Shown: positions 33,105-42,312, numbered from the stretch's first letter. The stretch: 58,175 bases of DNA from Pseudomonas sp. GM50 (GCF_000282375.1 NZ_AKJK01000115.1:1-58175), one strand, 5' to 3'. The notes: generated by a model from the letters alone, not told the origin. Made by a program: numbers and translations.

Positions 33105-34358
33105 ATGTTGATCGAATTTTCGGTTTCCAATTATCGCTCCTTCCGTGAGGCGCAAACCCTGTCCATGGTGGCGACTCCACGCCTGAGTAAAAAGCGCAAT
33201 GTAATCAAACCTTCCGTGAGTGGTGAAAAACTACCGGACTTGTTGAAGGTTGCGGCGATTTACGGGCCTAACGCGTCCGGTAAATCTTCTCTTATCCAGG
33301 CGATGGGGATCATGGGACGCCTGCTTGCAACGACCCCCTCCTCAAATGATGATCCGCTGCCGGTTTCACCGTTTCGTTTTGACCCGCAGCTCAAGGACGA
33401 ACCCAGTTTTTTTGAATACAACTTCATTCAAAAAGGGCTCCGATATCGGTTTGTCCTGTGCATTACTTCGCAACGGATAATCAAGGAACAACTGGTCTCC
33501 TATCCCAAAGGGAAAGAAACACTGCTGTATGAACGTCGTTTTGGTGATGAGGGAGAGCAGTATGTTTTTGGTTCAAGTCTTGAGGGGGGGAAAGATGTCC
33601 ACAATGCCTGGCGGCGCCTGACGAGCCCGAAGGTGTTGTTTATTTCGCAGGCCGTTGCGAACAGCAGCGAAGAACTGACTCAGTTGCGAGCGCCGTTTGC
33701 CTGGTTTCAAACCGGTCTTCTTGTCATTGAGCAGAACAATATGATGGGGCTGTCTGCCGCTTCCATCAGGTTTTTGCAGGTTGCCTCGGACTACACAGTC
33801 GATTTAAAGGAGTTCTTAAGGGCAGTGGATATTCCGGTGTCTGCTATTCAACTCAATACTGAGGACGCAGATGCTGTTCCGACCAAGAAGAAGCTCACGC
33901 TTAAAGAATTCTTCGCGGCGGCGCAAAAAGACAAAGTGACCCTGACACATACAAGTCTTTTGGGAACAGCAGAGTTTGATTTTTCAGAGGAGTCCGGAGG
34001 CACAAAAAACCTGATTGGCTTTTGGTTGCCCTGGTTCATGATCAATCGTGCAGATGGCAGCGGGATACTGTCTGTCGATGAGTTGGACAGCAGCCTCCAT
34101 CCTGAAATAGTTGCTGATCTGATCGGGAAACATCTCGATAGCGGATTGGATACTCAGCTGATCTTTACGACACACGATACTCATCTAATGAATGAAAAAA
34201 TTCTGCGGCGTGATCAGTTCTGGATCACTGAGCGCGATGCCAATGGAGCAACCAGTGTTTTTTCCGTTCACGATTTTGAAGGGCGAGAGGGGGAGGATGT
34301 TGAGAAACGCTACTTTGAAGGCCGTTACCGCGGTTTGCCTCTGATTAGGCGGGGGTGA
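33105..34358 (+). CDS. RloA-like AAA/ABC-type ATPase, putative phage defence
   Basis: The 417-aa protein is an AAA_15/AAA_21 (COG1106) ATPase related to SMC and OLD proteins. The N-terminus IEFSVSNYRSFREAQTLSM leads to Walker A GPNASGKS at 54-61. A signature-like SGGTKN starts at Ser297, Walker B ends in Asp325-Glu326 (GILSVDELDSSLHPE), and the switch His is His357 (IFTTHDTHLM). The ATG at 33105 follows GCAGGA. It lies 3 bp ahead of the RloB gene, with which it forms a pair like RloA/RloB (known from type I restriction loci) and AbiL. By analogy it may trigger RloB on infection. It is AT-richer than the core genes. Confidence 0.85.
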   Translation: MLIEFSVSNYRSFREAQTLSMVATPRLSKKRNVIKPSVSGEKLPDLLKVAAIYGPNASGKSSLIQAMGIMGRLLATTPSSNDDPLPVSPFRFDPQLKDEPSFFEYNFIQKGLRYRFVLCITSQRIIKEQLVSYPKGKETLLYERRFGDEGEQYVFGSSLEGGKDVHNAWRRLTSPKVLFISQAVANSSEELTQLRAPFAWFQTGLLVIEQNNMMGLSAASIRFLQVASDYTVDLKEFLRAVDIPVSAIQLNTEDADAVPTKKKLTLKEFFAAAQKDKVTLTHTSLLGTAEFDFSEESGGTKNLIGFWLPWFMINRADGSGILSVDELDSSLHPEIVADLIGKHLDSGLDTQLIFTTHDTHLMNEKILRRDQFWITERDANGATSVFSVHDFEGREGEDVEKRYFEGRYRGLPLIRRG

Positions 34359-34361
34359 CTA

Positions 34362-34988
34362 ATGGTGCACTCGATAAAATCATTTGATCGGAAGAAATCA
34401 AGATTCAAGCCTCAGCCCCAAGTGCTGGTTCTCTGTGAAGATAGCAAGTCAGGAAAACGGTATCTGGAGGAGGCTGCGTTTCATTTTCGCGCCAAAGCTC
34501 AGGTAGAAATTGCCCACTGCGGCGTCACGCACCCGAGCGGAATTGTAGAAAGAGCCATTGCCCGTCAGAAGCGTTTCGACAAAGTGTTTTGTGCATTGGA
34601 TCGCGATACGCACCAATGTTTTGAGAGAGCGATAGATCTGGCGAGACCTCATCCGAAAATCAAAGTCATAGCATCGTTTCCCTGTTTTGAGTTTTGGCTT
34701 CTTTTGCACTTCGGTTTTAATCGAAAGCCATTTAGAGCTGTTGGGAAAAACTCTCCGGGCGACTTGGTAGCCAAGAGCCTCAGAGAAAAGCCGAACATGG
34801 ATAAGTACCAGAAGGGCAAAGGCATCAGCTATTTTGCTCAGCTATTGGGTGAGCCTTTTCAGAAAGCCAGAGCTTTGGCACCCAAGATTCTCGAAGACGT
34901 CGCCATCAGCGGCGAACCCAATCCCAGTACCGAAATCTATCTGCTGATGGATGAATTCGAAACCCTCTCCAAGCCTCAGCCGATCTAG
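34362..34988 (+). CDS. RloB family protein, putative Toprim-like effector
   Basis: The 208-aa protein matches the RloB family. Motifs are VLVLCEDSKSGKRYLEEA (Glu26), CALDRD (Asp80, Asp82) and the hallmark SFPCFEFWLLLHF (Glu110, His116). The Glu followed by an Asp-x-Asp resembles a Toprim metal site, as in OLD and PARIS effectors, so a nuclease role is plausible. That role is inference. It starts 3 bp after the ATPase gene stop. No restriction-modification genes are nearby, so the pair stands alone between a Bro-N gene and a REP element. Confidence 0.83.
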   Translation: MVHSIKSFDRKKSRFKPQPQVLVLCEDSKSGKRYLEEAAFHFRAKAQVEIAHCGVTHPSGIVERAIARQKRFDKVFCALDRDTHQCFERAIDLARPHPKIKVIASFPCFEFWLLLHFGFNRKPFRAVGKNSPGDLVAKSLREKPNMDKYQKGKGISYFAQLLGEPFQKARALAPKILEDVAISGEPNPSTEIYLLMDEFETLSKPQPI

Positions 34989-35086
34989 CACCATCAACCC
35001 TGCCAAGAGATGTGGCCAGCATTGATGGTGTTATATCGGTTCAATTTGTTTGGCTTTTGGTGTGGGACCTGGTGGTGCACGGGCCA

Positions 35087-35152
35087 TTCGCGAGCAAGCC
35101 CGCTCTCACAGAGATTGCGCAAATCCTGTAGGAGCGAGGCTTGCCCGCGAAG
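35087..35152. repeat. REP pair (REPIN)
   Basis: The arms TTCGCGAGCAAGCCCGCTCTC and GTAGGAGCGAGGCTTGCCCGC are separated by about 15 bp. The pair lies between the RloB gene and the patD stop. Confidence 0.8.
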
Positions 35153-35155
35153 CTT

Positions 35156-36580
35156 TTAATGCTTGAACATCACATGCCGCACAACGGTGTAGTCCTCCAG
35201 CCCATACATCGACATGTCCTTCCCATAACCGGACAGTTTCTGACCGCCATGCGGCATTTCACTGACCAGCATGAAGTGGGTATTCACCCAGGTGCAGCCA
35301 TACTGCAAGCGTGCAGACAGGCGATGGGCGCAGCCGACGTCCGCGGTCCAGATCGACGACGCCAGGCCGTAGTCTGAGTCGTTGGCCCAGGCCAGTGCTT
35401 GCGCTTCATCGGTGAACTTGGTGACCGACACTACCGGCCCGAATACTTCGCGGCGCACGATCTCGTCGTCCTGTTGTACGTCGGCCAGCACCGTCGGTTC
35501 AAAGAAGAAACCGTTGCCTTCCACCGCTTTGCCGCCAGTGATTAAACGAATGTGCGGTTGCGCCATGGCACGCTCGACCAATCCGGTTACGCGGTCGCGA
35601 TGTTGTGCGCTGATCAACGGGCCAAGCTCCGTCGATGGATCGTCCTGCAAGCCGTACTTGATACTGCTGACTGCCGCACCGAGCTTTTCGACGAACTGGT
35701 CGTAGATGCCTGCTTGCGCGTAAATACGGCAGGCGGCGGTGCAGTCCTGGCCGGCGTTGTAGAAACCGAAGGTGCGGATGCCTTCCACGGCGGCGTCGAT
35801 GTCGGCATCGTCGAAGATGATCACCGGCGCCTTGCCGCCCAGTTCCATGTGCATGCGTTTGACGTTGCCGGCGGTGCTGGAAATGATGTTCGAGCCGGTG
35901 GCGATCGAGCCGGTCAGCGACACCATGCGCACTTTCGGATGTGTAACCAATGGGCTGCCGACCGTAGGACCACGCCCGAATACGAGGTTAAGCACGCCAG
36001 CCGGGAAGATGTCCGACGCCAGCTCCACCAGGCGCAGGGCGGTCAGCGGGGTTTGTTCCGACGGCTTGAGCACCACGGTATTACCGGCGGCCAGGGCCGG
36101 GGCGATTTTCCAGGCGACCATCATCAGCGGGTAGTTCCACGGCGCGATGGAGGCAATCACGCCCACTGGGTCGCGACGGATCATCGAAGTGTGGCCGGGC
36201 AGGTATTCCCCTCCCAGCGCACCGCTCATGCAGCGACTGGCGCCGGCGAAGAAACGGAACACGTCGGCAATCGCCGGGATCTCATCGTTCAGCGCAGCGC
36301 TGTAGGGTTTGCCGCAATTATCCGACTCCAGTTTGGCCAGCTCTTCGCCATGGGCTTCGACGATGTCGGCGAGTTTGAGCAGCAGCAACGAGCGTTCTTT
36401 CGGCGTGGTTTGCGACCAGGCTTGGAAGGCGTTGTCGGCGGCACGCACGGCGGCGTCGACCTGGGCTTCGCTGGCTTCGTTGATTTCTACCAGCACGCGG
36501 CCCAGGGCCGGGTTGAACACCGCTTGGGCAGGGCCGTCGCCATTGACGAGTTGGCCGTTGATCAAGAGTTTGGTTTGCAT
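35156..36580 (-). CDS. patD: Gamma-aminobutyraldehyde dehydrogenase
   Basis: This NAD-dependent aldehyde dehydrogenase of 474 aa oxidises 4-aminobutanal, from putrescine breakdown, to GABA. Features are APWNYPLMMVAWKIAPALAA, the catalytic Glu in HMELGGKAP and the catalytic Cys in NAGQDCTAACR. The C-terminus GYGKDMSMYGLEDYT is typical of the PatD/YdcW (Prr) branch. The ATG at 36580 gives MQTKLLINGQLVNG. It ends the ydcSTUV-patD cluster, the same order as in E. coli, with a REP element between it and ydcV. Confidence 0.92.
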   Translation of the reverse strand: MQTKLLINGQLVNGDGPAQAVFNPALGRVLVEINEASEAQVDAAVRAADNAFQAWSQTTPKERSLLLLKLADIVEAHGEELAKLESDNCGKPYSAALNDEIPAIADVFRFFAGASRCMSGALGGEYLPGHTSMIRRDPVGVIASIAPWNYPLMMVAWKIAPALAAGNTVVLKPSEQTPLTALRLVELASDIFPAGVLNLVFGRGPTVGSPLVTHPKVRMVSLTGSIATGSNIISSTAGNVKRMHMELGGKAPVIIFDDADIDAAVEGIRTFGFYNAGQDCTAACRIYAQAGIYDQFVEKLGAAVSSIKYGLQDDPSTELGPLISAQHRDRVTGLVERAMAQPHIRLITGGKAVEGNGFFFEPTVLADVQQDDEIVRREVFGPVVSVTKFTDEAQALAWANDSDYGLASSIWTADVGCAHRLSARLQYGCTWVNTHFMLVSEMPHGGQKLSGYGKDMSMYGLEDYTVVRHVMFKH

Positions 36581-36626
36581 GGCTATGTCCTCATCGAAGC
36601 TGTTGTTTTGCTGTCGGAACCGAATC

Positions 36627-36702
36627 CCTGTAGGGGCGAGGCTTGCCCGCGAAGGCGTCCTCAAGAATGTCAAAAGCTTCGCGGGCAAGCCTCGCTCCTA
36701 CA
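36627..36702. repeat. REP pair (REPIN) between ydcV and patD
   Basis: The arms CCCTGTAGGGGCGAGGCTTGCC and GGCAAGCCTCGCTCCTACA are inverted. It sits inside what is otherwise an operon, so it may stabilise the upstream mRNA. Confidence 0.85.
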
Positions 36703-36728
36703 AGAGATTGTTGTTGTCTGTTCCTGAT

Positions 36729-37553
36729 CTATTTCCCGCCACTGCCCGCAACGCTTTCGCCACCCCGGGTCAGGTAATAGGCGCCGAGGATCGGCAGCAT
36801 GGTCACCATCATCACCAGCATCGCGACGACGTTGGTCACCGGTACGTCTCGTGGGCGGCTGAGCTGGTTGAGCAGCCACAGCGGCAAGGTGCGTTCATGG
36901 CCGGCGGTGAAGGTGGTGACGATGATTTCGTCGAATGACAAGGCAAACGCCAGCATACCCCCGGCCAGCAATGCCGAGCCAAGGTTCGGCAGGACGATGT
37001 AGCGGAAGGTCTGCCAACCGTCGGCGCCGAGGTCCATCGAGGCTTCGATCAAACTGTATGAGGTGCGGCGCAAGCGGGCGATGACGTTGTTATAGACAAT
37101 CACCACGCAGAAGGTCGCGTGACCGACGATGATGGTGAACATCCCCGGCTCAATCCCCAAGGTCTTGAAGGTCGCCAGCAGCGCGATGCCGGTGATGATC
37201 CCCGGCAGGGCAATCGGCAGGATCAGCATCAGCGAGATGCCTTGCTTGCCGAAGAAATCCCGTCGGTACAACGCCGCCGATGCAAGGGTGCCGAGGATCA
37301 TCGCAATCAATGTGGCGACGGCCGCGATTTGCAACGACAGCTTGATCGCTTCCAGTACGTCGGGCCGGGAGAACGCCACGCCGATCCACTTCAGGGTAAA
37401 GCCCTTGGGCGGAAAGCTGAACGCCGCGTCTTCGGTGTTGAAGGCGTAGAGGAAGATGATCAGGATCGGGAAGTGCAAGAACATCAACCCGCCCCAGGCG
37501 GCGATGCGCAGGCCCAGGGATGCCCGATCTTGAGATGAAGCATCAGAGCGCAT
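36729..37553 (-). CDS. ydcV: ABC transporter permease, polyamine type
   Basis: The 274-aa inner-membrane permease has about six helices. The EAA loop is near EASMDLGADGWQTFRYIVLPNL. It is PotC/PotI-like and pairs with the YdcU-type permease, whose gene overlaps it by 11 bp. Together with the ATPase and binding protein it imports a small cationic substrate such as putrescine. The exact substrate is inferred from patD next door. Confidence 0.9.
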   Translation of the reverse strand: MRSDASSQDRASLGLRIAAWGGLMFLHFPILIIFLYAFNTEDAAFSFPPKGFTLKWIGVAFSRPDVLEAIKLSLQIAAVATLIAMILGTLASAALYRRDFFGKQGISLMLILPIALPGIITGIALLATFKTLGIEPGMFTIIVGHATFCVVIVYNNVIARLRRTSYSLIEASMDLGADGWQTFRYIVLPNLGSALLAGGMLAFALSFDEIIVTTFTAGHERTLPLWLLNQLSRPRDVPVTNVVAMLVMMVTMLPILGAYYLTRGGESVAGSGGK

Positions 37554-38490
37554 CGAAAGCCCCCATACGTTTGACGATGGACAGGTAAATGGCGATCAGC
37601 ACGATCGGCACCAGCGTGAAGGCCGCCGCCATCGGCATATTGCCAATCGCCCCTTGCTGGGCGTAGACCATGCTGCCGACGAAGTAGCCTGGCGGGCCCA
37701 CCAGTTGCGGGACGATGAAGTCGCCCAGGGTCAACGAAAAGGTGAAGATCGAACCGGCCGCGATGCCCGGAATCGACAGCGGCAGAATCACTTGCATGAA
37801 GGTTTGACGCGGCCTGGCACCGAGGTCGGCCGAGGCTTGCAGCAAGGACGGCGGCAGGCGTTCCAGTGACGCCTGAATCGGCAGGATCATGAACGGCAGC
37901 CAGATGTAGACGAACACCATGAACCGCCCCAGGTGCGAGGTCGACAAGGTGCTGCCGCCGACGCCCGAAATTCCGAGCACCCATTGCAACACCGGTTCCA
38001 GCCCCAGGTGCTGAACAAACCACTGGGCCACGCCGCCCTTGGCCAGCAGCAAGGTCCAGGCGTAGGCCTTGACGATGTAACTGGCCCACATCGGCATCAT
38101 CACCGCGATGTAGAAAAACGCCTTGGTCTTGCCGCTGGTGTAGCGCGCCATGTAGTAGGCGATCGGGAACGCCACGATTGCACTGGCGATCGACACGACA
38201 ATGGCCATGCTCAGGGTGCGCAGGATGATGTCGAAATTCGACGGCTGGAACAGTGCGGTGAAATTCGCCAGGGTCAGGTCGGGCGTGACCGCCATGGTGA
38301 AGTCATCGAAGGTGTAGAAACCTTGCCACAGCAGGGTCAGCAGCGAGCCGAGGTAGATCGCACCGAACCACAGCAGCGGCGGCACCAGCAGCAGCGACAG
38401 ATACAGGTTCGGCCGGCGATACAGCAGGTTGGAAAACCGGCGCAGCGGCGAGCCGCTGGCCGGGGTTTGAGGGGGCGCCACGCTGTTCAT
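37543..38490 (-). CDS. ydcU: ABC transporter permease, polyamine type
   Basis: The 315-aa PotB/PotH-like permease has a cytoplasmic N-terminus of about 30 residues and then about six helices (LYLSLLLVPPLLWFGAIYLG is the first). The EAA loop is in LLQASADLGARPRQTFMQVI. The ATG at 38490 lies 1 bp after the ydcT stop, which points to tight cotranscription. Confidence 0.9.
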   Translation of the reverse strand: MNSVAPPQTPASGSPLRRFSNLLYRRPNLYLSLLLVPPLLWFGAIYLGSLLTLLWQGFYTFDDFTMAVTPDLTLANFTALFQPSNFDIILRTLSMAIVVSIASAIVAFPIAYYMARYTSGKTKAFFYIAVMMPMWASYIVKAYAWTLLLAKGGVAQWFVQHLGLEPVLQWVLGISGVGGSTLSTSHLGRFMVFVYIWLPFMILPIQASLERLPPSLLQASADLGARPRQTFMQVILPLSIPGIAAGSIFTFSLTLGDFIVPQLVGPPGYFVGSMVYAQQGAIGNMPMAAAFTLVPIVLIAIYLSIVKRMGAFDAL

Positions 38491-38491
38491 C

Positions 38492-39529
38492 TCACACCCC
38501 GCCCACAACATTGTCGTGCAGCGGGATCATCGCTTCACGCGCCCAACGAGCGCTGATGCGTTGCCCGGTCTGGTGCTGCGTGCTGACGTCCAGCCACTGG
38601 ACGTTGGCCTGGCTGATGTTCAGGGTCTGGCCGTTTTCCAGTTTCAGTTCATAGCGGGTGGCGCTGCCTTGGTACTGGATGTCGTGCAGCAGGCCGCTGA
38701 CTTCGATTTCATGGCTGGCCAACGGGCCTTCGGCAAAACGCACGTGTTCCGGGCGAATCGAAAACGGCTGTGGATTACCGCTCAACTGCTGCGCCAGATC
38801 GCCGCGAATCACGTTGGAGGTGCCGACGAATTCGGCGACGAAAGTGGTCGCCGGTTTCATGTACAGGTTGCGCGGTGTGTCGACCTGTTCGATGCGGCCC
38901 TTGTTGAACACCGCCACGCGGTCGGACATCGACAGCGCTTCGGTCTGATCGTGAGTGACGAAAATAAAGGTGATGCCGAGCTGGCGCTGCAGCTTTTTCA
39001 GTTCGCCTTGCATTTGCTCGCGCAGTTTCAGATCGAGGGCGCCCAAGGGCTCGTCGAGCAGCAATACGCGAGGGCGATTGACCAAGGCGCGGGCCAGGGC
39101 CACACGCTGACGCTGGCCACCGGAGAGTTGCACCGGTTTACGCTCGCCATAACCACCGAGGGCGACCATGTCGAGGGCTTCTTCGGCGCGTTTCTGGCGT
39201 TCGGACTTGCCGACACCTTTGACTTTCAAACCGTAGGCGACGTTGTCGAGTACGTTCATGTGCGGGAACAGCGCGTAATCCTGGAACACGGTGTTCACGT
39301 CACGCTGATACGGCGGCAGCCCGGCGGCTTCGGCACCATGAATGCGGATGGAGCCAGCGCTGGGTTGTTCGAAACCGGCGATCAGGCGCAGGCAGGTTGT
39401 TTTGCCCGAGCCGGATGGGCCCAGCATGGAAAAGAACTCGCCGTCCTTGATATCGATGGAAACCCGGTCAACGGCCTTCACTTCGCCGAACTGACGGGAA
39501 ACGTTGGTGAACTGGACTGCAAGCGTCAT
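38492..39529 (-). CDS. ydcT: ABC transporter ATP-binding protein, polyamine type
   Basis: The 345-aa PotA-like ATPase has Walker A GPSGSGKT at 37-44, signature LSGGQRQRVALARAL, Walker B VLLLDEPLGALD, the switch His in FVTHDQTEAL and a C-terminal TOBE domain. The start MTLAVQFTNVSRQFG at 39529 is preferred. The frame continues upstream into REP sequence, which is spurious. Confidence 0.92.
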   Translation of the reverse strand: MTLAVQFTNVSRQFGEVKAVDRVSIDIKDGEFFSMLGPSGSGKTTCLRLIAGFEQPSAGSIRIHGAEAAGLPPYQRDVNTVFQDYALFPHMNVLDNVAYGLKVKGVGKSERQKRAEEALDMVALGGYGERKPVQLSGGQRQRVALARALVNRPRVLLLDEPLGALDLKLREQMQGELKKLQRQLGITFIFVTHDQTEALSMSDRVAVFNKGRIEQVDTPRNLYMKPATTFVAEFVGTSNVIRGDLAQQLSGNPQPFSIRPEHVRFAEGPLASHEIEVSGLLHDIQYQGSATRYELKLENGQTLNISQANVQWLDVSTQHQTGQRISARWAREAMIPLHDNVVGGV

Positions 39530-39642
39530 GGTGCGGAGCTCCAAAAAGGCGAGGATTGTCACAGTGGCCTGCCTGGACTTCTGAAAAACCTGAATTGGTG
39601 TGCTTTTGTGACTGAAATGCTCACTGTGGCTGGAATACTTAT

Positions 39643-39775
39643 TGTGGCGAGGGGGCTTGCCCCCGTTGGGTGGCGAAGCTACCCCAGCACCATTCACCGC
39701 GGTTTATCAGATAGACCGCAGCTGCAGGTTTTACGACTGCTTCGCAGCCGAACGGGGGCAAGCCCCCTCGCCACA
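39643..39775. repeat. REP pair (REPIN) between ydcS and ydcT
   Basis: TGTGGCGAGGGGGCTTGCCC and GGGCAAGCCCCCTCGCCACA are inverted, with GACTGCTTCGCAGCCG as the inner arm on the right. It splits the gene for the binding protein from the rest of the transporter genes, a common place for mRNA-stabilising repeats. Confidence 0.88.
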
Positions 39776-39821
39776 CAAACCCAATCACCACAAAAGCTCA
39801 TCTGCCACAGGAGCCGGTGTG

Positions 39822-40973
39822 TTACCTGCCGCCCATGATCGCAATGTAATCCTGGGTCCAGCGGCTATAAGGCACAAACTTTCCGCCCTCAGCCTGCGGG
39901 GTTTTCCAGAAGGCGATCTTTTCGAACTGGTCGAAACCGTTGGTCTTGCAACCCTCGGCGCCCAACAGTTCGCTTTCCTTACACCCCGCCGGGACCGCTG
40001 GCAGCGAGCCGAACCAGGCGGACACATCACCCTGGACTTTCGGTTGCAGCGACCAATCCATCCACTTGTAGGCACAGTTCGGGTGCTTGGCCTCGGCGTG
40101 CAGCATGGTGGTGTCGGCCCATCCGGTGGCGCCTTCTTTCGGGATGGTCGAGGCGATCGGCTGTTTTTCGTTCATCAGGCCGTTGACCTGATAGGGCCAG
40201 GCGCTGGCAGCCACCACGCCTTCGTTCTTGAAGTCACTCATCTGCACGGTGGTGTCGTGCCAGTAGCGATGGATCAACTTTTGCTGGGCGCGCAGCAGGT
40301 CGAGCACTGCCTTGTACTGGGCTTCGGTCAGTTCGTAGGGGTTCTGGATACCCAGCTCCGGCTTGGTGGCTTTGAGGTACAGCGCCGCGTCGGCGATGTA
40401 GATCGGGCCGTCGTAGGCTTGCACCCGGCCTTTGTTGGGTTTGCCGTCAGGCAGGTTTTGCGCGTCGAATATCACGCTCCAGCTGGTAGGTGGCTGCTTG
40501 AACACCGTGGTGTTGTACATCAGCACATTCGGACCCCACTGGTACGGGGTGCCGTAGATCTGTTTGTTGACCACATACCACGGTGCATCCTTGAGGCGTG
40601 GATCGAGATTCTTCCAGTTGGGAATCAGTGCGGTGTTGATCGGTTGCACACGTTTGCCGGCGATCAACCGCAGGGAGGCATCACCCGATGCCGTCACCAG
40701 GTCGTAACCGCCCTTGGCCATCAGGCTGACCATTTCATCGGACGTACCGGCCGTCTTGACGTTGACCTTGCAGCCGGTTTCCTTCTCGAAGCCGGTCACC
40801 CAGTCGTAGGCCTTGTCGGTTTCGCCCCGTTCGATGTAGCCGGGCCAGGCGACGATATCCAGCTGACCTTCGCCGGCGCCGACAGCTTTCAGCGGCTCGG
40901 CGGCCTGCAGGCTGGTGCTGGCCAGAAGCGCCGTGGTGATTGCACTGAGCAGTGCGGTCTTGTGCACAAGCAT
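39822..40973 (-). CDS. ydcS: Periplasmic polyamine-type substrate-binding protein
   Basis: The 383-aa secreted protein has a signal peptide (cleavage near LQAAE, residues 22-26). It is a PotD/PotF-like binding protein: GQLDIVAWPGYIERG, then KVNVKTAGTSDEMVSLMAKGGYD. Cysteines near the C-terminus (PAGCKESELLGAEGCK) may form a disulfide. It is the first gene of ydcSTUV-patD and should have the highest expression because the REP follows it. Confidence 0.92.
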   Translation of the reverse strand: MLVHKTALLSAITTALLASTSLQAAEPLKAVGAGEGQLDIVAWPGYIERGETDKAYDWVTGFEKETGCKVNVKTAGTSDEMVSLMAKGGYDLVTASGDASLRLIAGKRVQPINTALIPNWKNLDPRLKDAPWYVVNKQIYGTPYQWGPNVLMYNTTVFKQPPTSWSVIFDAQNLPDGKPNKGRVQAYDGPIYIADAALYLKATKPELGIQNPYELTEAQYKAVLDLLRAQQKLIHRYWHDTTVQMSDFKNEGVVAASAWPYQVNGLMNEKQPIASTIPKEGATGWADTTMLHAEAKHPNCAYKWMDWSLQPKVQGDVSAWFGSLPAVPAGCKESELLGAEGCKTNGFDQFEKIAFWKTPQAEGGKFVPYSRWTQDYIAIMGGR

Positions 40974-41302
40974 GGGTGAACCCTCTTCTTTAAATTATGG
41001 TCGGGGCAATGTTGAACGGGGTGATGCGCCGTGAGTGGCTTGTTATTAGCTTAGTGCGCTTTGTGAGAGGCAGATTGAGGCCGGGCTGTCCTATGGATTT
41101 ATCCAGCCTAGTGGGTGGTCCCACGGTCGACAAATCTCAAAGGCTGCATTCGATGAAATAGTTTGCGCGGGGGCGCGCTCCAGCCTGATTGCCTAAACGT
41201 GAGCAACATCTGGAAGTACTCTCATCGAGAGGCGTCGGGCACTTTCGATCTAGGCTGGTGGCCTTAAAGATCCGGTTAACCCGAATTCGTGGAGGCAGCA
41301 AA
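40974..41302. other. Intergenic region between divergent genes
   Basis: This 329-bp stretch carries the promoters of ydcS and the DUF533 gene. A short perfect palindrome GTGGGTGGTCCCAC (41111-41124) could be an operator. I see no sigma-54 site and no gene. Confidence 0.3.
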
Positions 41303-42025
41303 ATGAACACTCGTGGATTGCTCGATCAACTACTCAAATCCGGTCAGGATCTGTTGCAGAACAAGGCTGGCGGTACCCAGAACAAAGCGTCCAGCGGTGG
41401 ATTGGGCGGTTTGCTCGGAGGCTCCAGTGGTTCCGGCGGCCTTGGCAGCCTGCTCTCGGGGGCCGGCGGCGGTGCTCTGGCGGCTGGCGCCATGGGCCTG
41501 TTGCTCGGCAACAAGAAGGTGCGCAAGGTCGGCGGCAAAGTGGCTATCTACGGCGGTCTCGCGGCATTGGGCGTGATTGCCTACAAGGCGTACGGCAACT
41601 GGCAGGCTCAACAGGGCACTACGCACCAGACCGAACCGCAAACTATTGACCGCTTGCCAGCAGCCCAGGTTGAGCAACACAGCCAGGCGATTCTCAAGGC
41701 GTTGGTGGCCGCGGCCAAGGCTGACGGGCATGTCGATGAGCGTGAGCGCCAATTGATCGAGGGCGAGTTCAGCAAACTCGACAATGATCAGGAGCTGCAA
41801 CACTGGCTACACGCCGAACTCAACAAACCGCTGGACCCGACCGACGTCGCCCGCGCCGCCAGCACGCCGGAAATGGCCGCTGAAATGTACATCGCCAGCG
41901 TGATGCTGGTGGATGAGGAGAACTTCATGGAGAAGTCCTATCTGGATGAACTGGCGCGGCAGTTGAAACTGGAGCCGGGGTTGAAGGCCGAGTTGGAGAA
42001 GCAGGTGCGGCAGGCTTCTATGTAG
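41303..42025 (+). CDS. DUF533 (YebE-like, TerB-fold) membrane protein
   Basis: The 240-aa product has an N-terminal MNTRGLLDQLLKSGQDLLQNK. A glycine-rich low-complexity stretch follows (about 30-75), with one or two short membrane segments (ALAAGAMGLLLG and YGGLAALGVIAYKAY). The C-terminal part is an acidic TerB-like helical domain (about 125-240, with DGHVDERERQLIEGEF). A strong GGAGG precedes ATG 41303. Longer in-frame starts upstream lack a ribosome site. It resembles the YebE family. Function unknown. Confidence 0.85.
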   Translation: MNTRGLLDQLLKSGQDLLQNKAGGTQNKASSGGLGGLLGGSSGSGGLGSLLSGAGGGALAAGAMGLLLGNKKVRKVGGKVAIYGGLAALGVIAYKAYGNWQAQQGTTHQTEPQTIDRLPAAQVEQHSQAILKALVAAAKADGHVDERERQLIEGEFSKLDNDQELQHWLHAELNKPLDPTDVARAASTPEMAAEMYIASVMLVDEENFMEKSYLDELARQLKLEPGLKAELEKQVRQASM

Positions 42026-42038
42026 GTCTTCAGACCGC

Positions 42039-42116
42039 CTTCGCGGGCAAGCCTCGCTCCTACAGGATCGTGTCGCGTACGGCCATTAACCGTAGGCGCG
42101 AGGCTTGCCCGCGAAA
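42039..42116. repeat. REP pair (REPIN), TAGGAGCGAGGCTTGCC type
   Basis: The arms CTTCGCGGGCAAGCCTCGC and GCGAGGCTTGCCCGCGAA are separated by about 37 bp. It is the first of three REP units in the 360-bp gap before wspA. Confidence 0.88.
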
Positions 42117-42144
42117 GTGATGTGCCAGGCAACAGGTTTTTGGC

Positions 42145-42285
42145 TTGTGGCGAGGGGGCTTGTCGGAACGCCGCATCGCCCCGTTGGGTGGCGAAGCCGC
42201 CCCCAAAGTGGTTCAGGTAAACCGCATTTTCCCGGGGGGGCGCGACTGCTGCGCAGACGAACGGGGGCGAGCCCCCTCGCCACAA
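42145..42285. repeat. REP pair with an altered left arm
   Basis: The outer arms TTGTGGCGAGGGGGCTTG and CGAGCCCCCTCGCCACAA are inverted. Compared with the other copies, the left arm has an extra block (TCGGAACGCCGCATCG) between GGGGGCTTG and CCCCGTTGGG. Confidence 0.8.
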
Positions 42286-42312
42286 GGTTCGTCAATTACC
42301 GCGTTTTCGTTC

